This document shows, piece after piece, positions 48,441-51,668 of a stretch of 51,668 nt of DNA. Below the pieces are notes generated by a model. That model made no database searches, was not told the origin of the DNA, and was given only the letters and a program-made list of their open reading frames with translations. Location: the IMG/VR virus record IMGVR_UViG_3300032294_002202, positions 1 through 51,668 of that record; one strand, written 5' to 3'. Positions within the stretch are counted from its first letter, which is position 1; each line of letters begins with the position of its first letter. The stretch is from a virus. Both the position numbers and the translations under genes were made by a program.

Positions 48441-49322
48441 TTAAATAGAGAATACTGTAAAGGATGGTGGACTAAAGAACCGTGGTGGACTAAAGAACAC
48501 TGGTGGACTAAAGAACACTGGTGGACTAAAGAACACTGGTGGGCCAAAGAATACTGGTGGCGCAAAGAATCCTGGTGGCGCAAAGAACACTGGTGGGCCA
48601 AAGAACACTGGTGGCGCAAAGAATCCTGGTGGCGCAAAGAATACTGGTGGACCAAAGAATGCTGGTGGACCAAAGAATGCTGGTGGAGCAAAGAATGCTG
48701 GTGGACCAAAGAATGCTGGTGGTGCAAAAAATGTTGTTACTGGACCAATCCTATTAGAAGCTCCTTCACCATTTGCGTTAGATAGCCAAACATCGTAGCT
48801 TTGTGCTGTTCCAGGCTCGTTTGCAATTGTTACTGGGCTTGCACCAGTTCCATTTTTAGTTGGGCTATCATTGACAGAAGAATATCTTCTAGAAGATATT
48901 GCTTTTCCACCTGTAAGAGGCTCTTGCCATGACAATACATCTTGTCCATTAACTGTTGATGTAACAGACATTGATGCTGGCGCACCTGGAACTGTAGTTG
49001 CTGTAAATGAAGCAGATGTTGTGCTAGGTGAATTTCCAGAAGCGTTTTTTGCTACAACTGTAACTGTATAAGATACTCCAGAAGATAATCCAGTAATTGT
49101 ACCTGATGTAGATGTTACGTTAGTAGTAGTTGTTGTTGGAGTTGTTGTTATATCATAACTTGTTGCTGCAGGAGAATCTGCTGGCAATGTCCACGAAACA
49201 GATGCTGCACCATTATTATATGCACGAGCTGTTCCGACATCTGTTGCTACTAAATTTGTTACTGCTTTCGGCTCTAAAAAATCATTAGCCGATTGACTCA
49301 TTCTACCTGCTTGTTTTGACAT
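48441..49322 (-). CDS. FN3 protein with 15-fold FF[AGS]PPx repeat tail
   Basis: Two hundred and ninety-three residues. Residues about 15-110 and 110-195 look like two fibronectin-III domains (KAVTNLVATDVGTARAYNNG, SGVSYTVTVVAKNASGNSP, ASMSVTSTVNGQDVLSWQEP). Residues 198-287 are 15 tandem hexapeptides FF[AGS]PP[AVGRS], ending in FTVFSI. It is probably a virion fibre or tail protein. The Pro-Pro array is the type of sequence that prolyl-4-hydroxylases act on, and six such enzymes follow it. Its own terminator separates it from them. SD AAAGGGG. Confidence 0.85.
   Translation of the reverse strand: MSKQAGRMSQSANDFLEPKAVTNLVATDVGTARAYNNGAASVSWTLPADSPAATSYDITTTPTTTTTNVTSTSGTITGLSSGVSYTVTVVAKNASGNSPSTTSASFTATTVPGAPASMSVTSTVNGQDVLSWQEPLTGGKAISSRRYSSVNDSPTKNGTGASPVTIANEPGTAQSYDVWLSNANGEGASNRIGPVTTFFAPPAFFGPPAFFAPPAFFGPPAFFGPPVFFAPPGFFAPPVFFGPPVFFAPPGFFAPPVFFGPPVFFSPPVFFSPPVFFSPPRFFSPPSFTVFSI
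48462..48731 (-). repeat. Tandem 18-bp repeat (15 copies) coding for FFxPPx
   Basis: Fifteen in-frame 18-base units, near identical to GGTGGACTAAAGAACACT on the plus strand. Units at the C-terminal end (plus-strand left) are most alike, indicating recent expansion; small changes swap Ala/Gly/Ser at position 3 and Ala/Val/Gly at position 6. Confidence 0.92.
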
Positions 49323-49346
49323 ATTTATATTCCCCTTTAATTTATA

Positions 49347-51668
49347 TTATAGTGCAAGGTCTCCAAAGACCAACCAGCCTGCAGATGTTTTCATAGCTGT
49401 TGCAACTGAGTTTGTAGTTCTTAGCTTCAAACCTGGTGTTCCTACAACGCTGTTAGTTGAAGCAAACTGTGCTCCAGTTCCTGAAGCCTGATAGAAATCA
49501 ATAGACTGTCCAGTTGAATATCCTGTTGCAGGAAGTGTAATAGTAACTGCTCCAGTTAGTGGAACAAACTTATCTTGTTCTCCAGCTGCAATTGTTGCAG
49601 AAGATGAAATTGCTGTTGCAAATGTTGTAATAGATGGAACACCAGCACGTGTCTGTGTACCATCTGTAAATGCTACACCTGATGCTGCAACTGTTACAAG
49701 ACCTGTAAATGTTGGGGCATTAATTGGTGATTTAGCAGCAAGATCGGATGTTAATCCTGAGATCTTAGACTGTGCAATTGCTGCTGATGCGCTAATGTCA
49801 GCATTGACAATTGTACCATCTGCAATCATATCTGAAGTGATTGCTCCAGTTGCAACAGAAATTGTTCCTGGTGTTGCTTCTGTCAAACCAGAGCCTGCAA
49901 CTACTGTCTTACCAGCATTAAACTCTGTATAAGAGATGTTGTCTGTTCCGATTACGATTGGGTTCGCTGTTGAGTTATTGATGTATCCAACAGATGCGTT
50001 TACTGTTCCTCTTTGAACAAATGTGAAGTCACCTGTCTTCATTTCTCCAGTTGGGTTGTTATCTGCATCTGTTGCACGAGTTAATACCCATGGAGCAGAT
50101 ACTGAACCTACTGTTGTTAATGTGTAAATACCGTTTTGCTTTGCGTCAGTCTGATTCTTAATAAGAACTCTCTCACCAAGAACTACTGTTTCTCCATCAA
50201 GGACTGCAAATGCACGGTTTGTGTCGGCTGTAAGAGTTGCACCTACACCATTTGTGCCGTTATTATAAATTACTGCCAAGTTGGTAACAGAGGCTGCGTG
50301 AACTGATTCGTGGAAGTTAATTCCAGCAGTTACGTTGTCAACATATAGTTTAGTTGCTGCATGAAGGTCTGATGTTGGTGCACCTGATAGTGTAAGTGCT
50401 CCTGTCATTGTTCCTCCAGCAAGTGGTAGGCGAGCAGTTAACTGTGTTTGAACTGATGAAGTAACTCCATCAAGGTGTCCAAGTTCAGCTGCTGAAACAT
50501 TTCCAATTGATGTTGTTGAAGGAAGTACTACTGTACCAGTAAATGTTGGTCCTTCAAGGTTGGACTTAAGATCAAGTGCTGTCTGTGTAGCAGTTGAAAC
50601 TGGCTTATCAGCATCTGAAGTATTGTCAACATTTGCAAGGCCTACTGAAGACTTTGTAAGTGCTGCTACTGCTGCTGCTACCTTAGAGTCTGCTGCTGTT
50701 CCTGCTGCAGTAATTGCATCTGCTTCTGCAGTGTCAGCATAAGACTTTGTTGCAAGAAGTGATGTGTCTGCAATTCCATGAACATCTGTTGTGTCAGAAT
50801 TATGTGTACCAATTGCAGTGTTTCTATTATTTGTTTCAGTTCCGACAGATGTATCTACATACGACTTTGTTGCAAGAAGGGAAGTGTCGGCAATCCCATG
50901 AACATCAGTTGTATCTGAAGCATGATTTGCAACAGATGTATCTGCATAAGACTTTGTTGCAAGATCTGCTGTGTTTGAAATTCCATGTACAGATGTTGTG
51001 TCATCATTGTGTGCTGTTAATGCTGTAGAAAGATTTGTTGCAACTTGACCTAGTGCATCAGATATTGCTGAGCCTCTGTCAGTGGCTTCTTGACCTACTG
51101 CTACTGATATGTCTGTTGCAACCTGACTTAATGCTGAAGTTATTTCTCCATCTGTATATGCTGATGCATTTGTTTCTGCTTCATTTACAGCGTTGTTTGC
51201 TGCTGTATCTACATAAAGCTTTGTTGCTGCATCATAGTCTGAAGTAGGAACTGGTAGTGATGTTATCTTATTATTGTTCATAGAAAGATCACCGCTCATT
51301 GTTCCACCAGCCAAAGCTAGCTTGCCGCTAAGGGATGTAGCAATTGAAGTAGCAAAATTTGGATCGTCTCCCAAAGCTGCAGCTAATTCATTTAAAGTAT
51401 TTAATGCTTCTGGAGCAACATCAACTATTGCAGCTGCTGCAACAGCAGCTACATTGTCGGCATATGACTTTGTTGCAAGGTCTGCTGTGTTTGGAATGCC
51501 GTGTACACTTGTTGTGTCTGCTTCATGTGTTGAAAGCGCTGTTGCTGCAGTTGCCTCTGCTGCTGACTTAGCTGCGTTAGCCTTTGAAGTTGCATCTGCT
51601 GCTGCAGTTGCCTCTGCTGCTGCTTGAGCTGCGTTGGCCTTTGAAGTTGCATCTGCTGATGCAGTTGC
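49347..51668 (-). CDS. Tail fibre protein (N-terminus beyond window)
   Basis: At least 773 residues; the coding frame is open to the right edge, so the apparent start at 51374 (a TTG) is not the real one. It contains Ala-rich repeats, several VHGI..TADLATKSYAD-type units, LALAGGTMSGDLSMN/ RLPLAGGTMTGALTLSG, and late IIDFYQ-like strands ending in a C-terminal domain (SAGWLVFGDLAL). This is the classic design of a trimeric phage fibre. The next gene, the FN3/Pro-Pro protein, follows 24 bases after its stop. Confidence 0.88.
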   Translation of the reverse strand, partial: ATASADATSKANAAQAAAEATAAADATSKANAAKSAAEATAATALSTHEADTTSVHGIPNTADLATKSYADNVAAVAAAAIVDVAPEALNTLNELAAALGDDPNFATSIATSLSGKLALAGGTMSGDLSMNNNKITSLPVPTSDYDAATKLYVDTAANNAVNEAETNASAYTDGEITSALSQVATDISVAVGQEATDRGSAISDALGQVATNLSTALTAHNDDTTSVHGISNTADLATKSYADTSVANHASDTTDVHGIADTSLLATKSYVDTSVGTETNNRNTAIGTHNSDTTDVHGIADTSLLATKSYADTAEADAITAAGTAADSKVAAAVAALTKSSVGLANVDNTSDADKPVSTATQTALDLKSNLEGPTFTGTVVLPSTTSIGNVSAAELGHLDGVTSSVQTQLTARLPLAGGTMTGALTLSGAPTSDLHAATKLYVDNVTAGINFHESVHAASVTNLAVIYNNGTNGVGATLTADTNRAFAVLDGETVVLGERVLIKNQTDAKQNGIYTLTTVGSVSAPWVLTRATDADNNPTGEMKTGDFTFVQRGTVNASVGYINNSTANPIVIGTDNISYTEFNAGKTVVAGSGLTEATPGTISVATGAITSDMIADGTIVNADISASAAIAQSKISGLTSDLAAKSPINAPTFTGLVTVAASGVAFTDGTQTRAGVPSITTFATAISSSATIAAGEQDKFVPLTGAVTITLPATGYSTGQSIDFYQASGTGAQFASTNSVVGTPGLKLRTTNSVATAMKTSAGWLVFGDLAL
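51543..51668 (-). repeat. 19-residue Ala-rich coiled-coil repeats
   Basis: Two full 57-base copies of a unit reading ADATSKANAAQAAAEATAA, plus the end of a third at the window edge. The array continues off the right side. Confidence 0.8.

Noticed and set aside
48419-48727. Open frame reading MHHQHSLVHQ-type repeats
   Set aside because: It is an out-of-frame reading of the 18-bp repeat that encodes the FFxPPx tail; its composition follows the repeat and it has no separate signal.
48462-48731. Repeat array as a CRISPR
   Set aside because: Units are 18 bp, contiguous and in-frame, with no spacers; it is a coding tandem repeat.
49347-51374. Tail fibre gene beginning at 51374
   Set aside because: The codon there is TTG inside a continuous frame that runs to the window edge (LGDDPN is preceded by NELAAA); the start is beyond the window.
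51449-51652. Gln/Arg-rich frame MQLQRPTQLKQQQ
   Set aside because: Out-of-frame reading of Ala-rich fibre repeats.
1-51668. Prophage or integrative element signals
   Set aside because: No integrase, attachment-site pair or bacterial flanking genes were seen; the window is phage throughout.

Overview
The window is a contiguous piece of a tailed double-stranded DNA phage genome (siphovirus-like, Caudoviricetes). It has an HK97-type portal, protease and capsid set, head-tail connectors, a tail tube protein, frameshifted tail-assembly chaperones, a 3366-residue tape measure protein and its own replication genes. Every supported gene lies on the minus strand, so transcription runs from high to low coordinates. 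The sequence is AT-rich and tightly packed. No gene-free stretch exceeds about 115 bases. No integrase, holin or separate endolysin was seen, and the terminase is probably beyond the right edge. The gene order and the style of the tail chaperone suggest a phage of an actinobacterium, perhaps a low-GC aquatic lineage; this host call is an inference.

Layout in transcription order (right to left). (1) 51668-48441: an incomplete tail-fibre protein with Ala-rich and VHGI repeats, then a fibronectin-type protein ending in 15 tandem FF[AGS]PPx hexapeptides, closed by a terminator. (2) 48325-42963: an eight-gene operon with six paralogous 2-oxoglutarate/Fe(II) dioxygenases (prolyl-4-hydroxylase-like) and two DUF6065-like proteins, followed by a LamG/lectin-like protein (42948-41191). 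(3) 41127-32722: small protein, portal, protease fused to a scaffold-like tail, major capsid protein, connectors, neck proteins, tail terminator and major tail protein. (4) 32615-21846: tail chaperones G and GT joined by a -1 frameshift at CCCAAAC, and the tape measure. (5) 21849-10046: distal tail, hub, lectin/FN3 adhesion proteins and four small proteins. (6) 9962-1: replication and nucleotide metabolism genes (metallophosphoesterase, small DNA-binding proteins, DnaB helicase, DnaG primase, SSB-like protein, a tRNA, a PHP-containing DNA polymerase III alpha, MazG-like protein, RecA).

The most notable system is the dioxygenase cluster beside the Pro-Pro repeat protein. I propose that the phage hydroxylates proline-rich segments of its own virion fibres, much as collagen is modified. 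Second, the tape measure carries, besides CHAP and LysM domains, two regions with the R-S-E layout of ADP-ribosyltransferases and one HNH-like region. These would be candidates for effector domains delivered with the tape measure at DNA injection.

Regulation: an extended -10 motif (TGnTATAAT and close variants) recurs in the short intergenic gaps. It often follows a terminator, and in several places lies only 6-9 bases from the ATG, implying leaderless messages. A consensus promoter overlapped by a 9-bp palindrome and followed by a terminator hairpin separates the structural from the replication genes.
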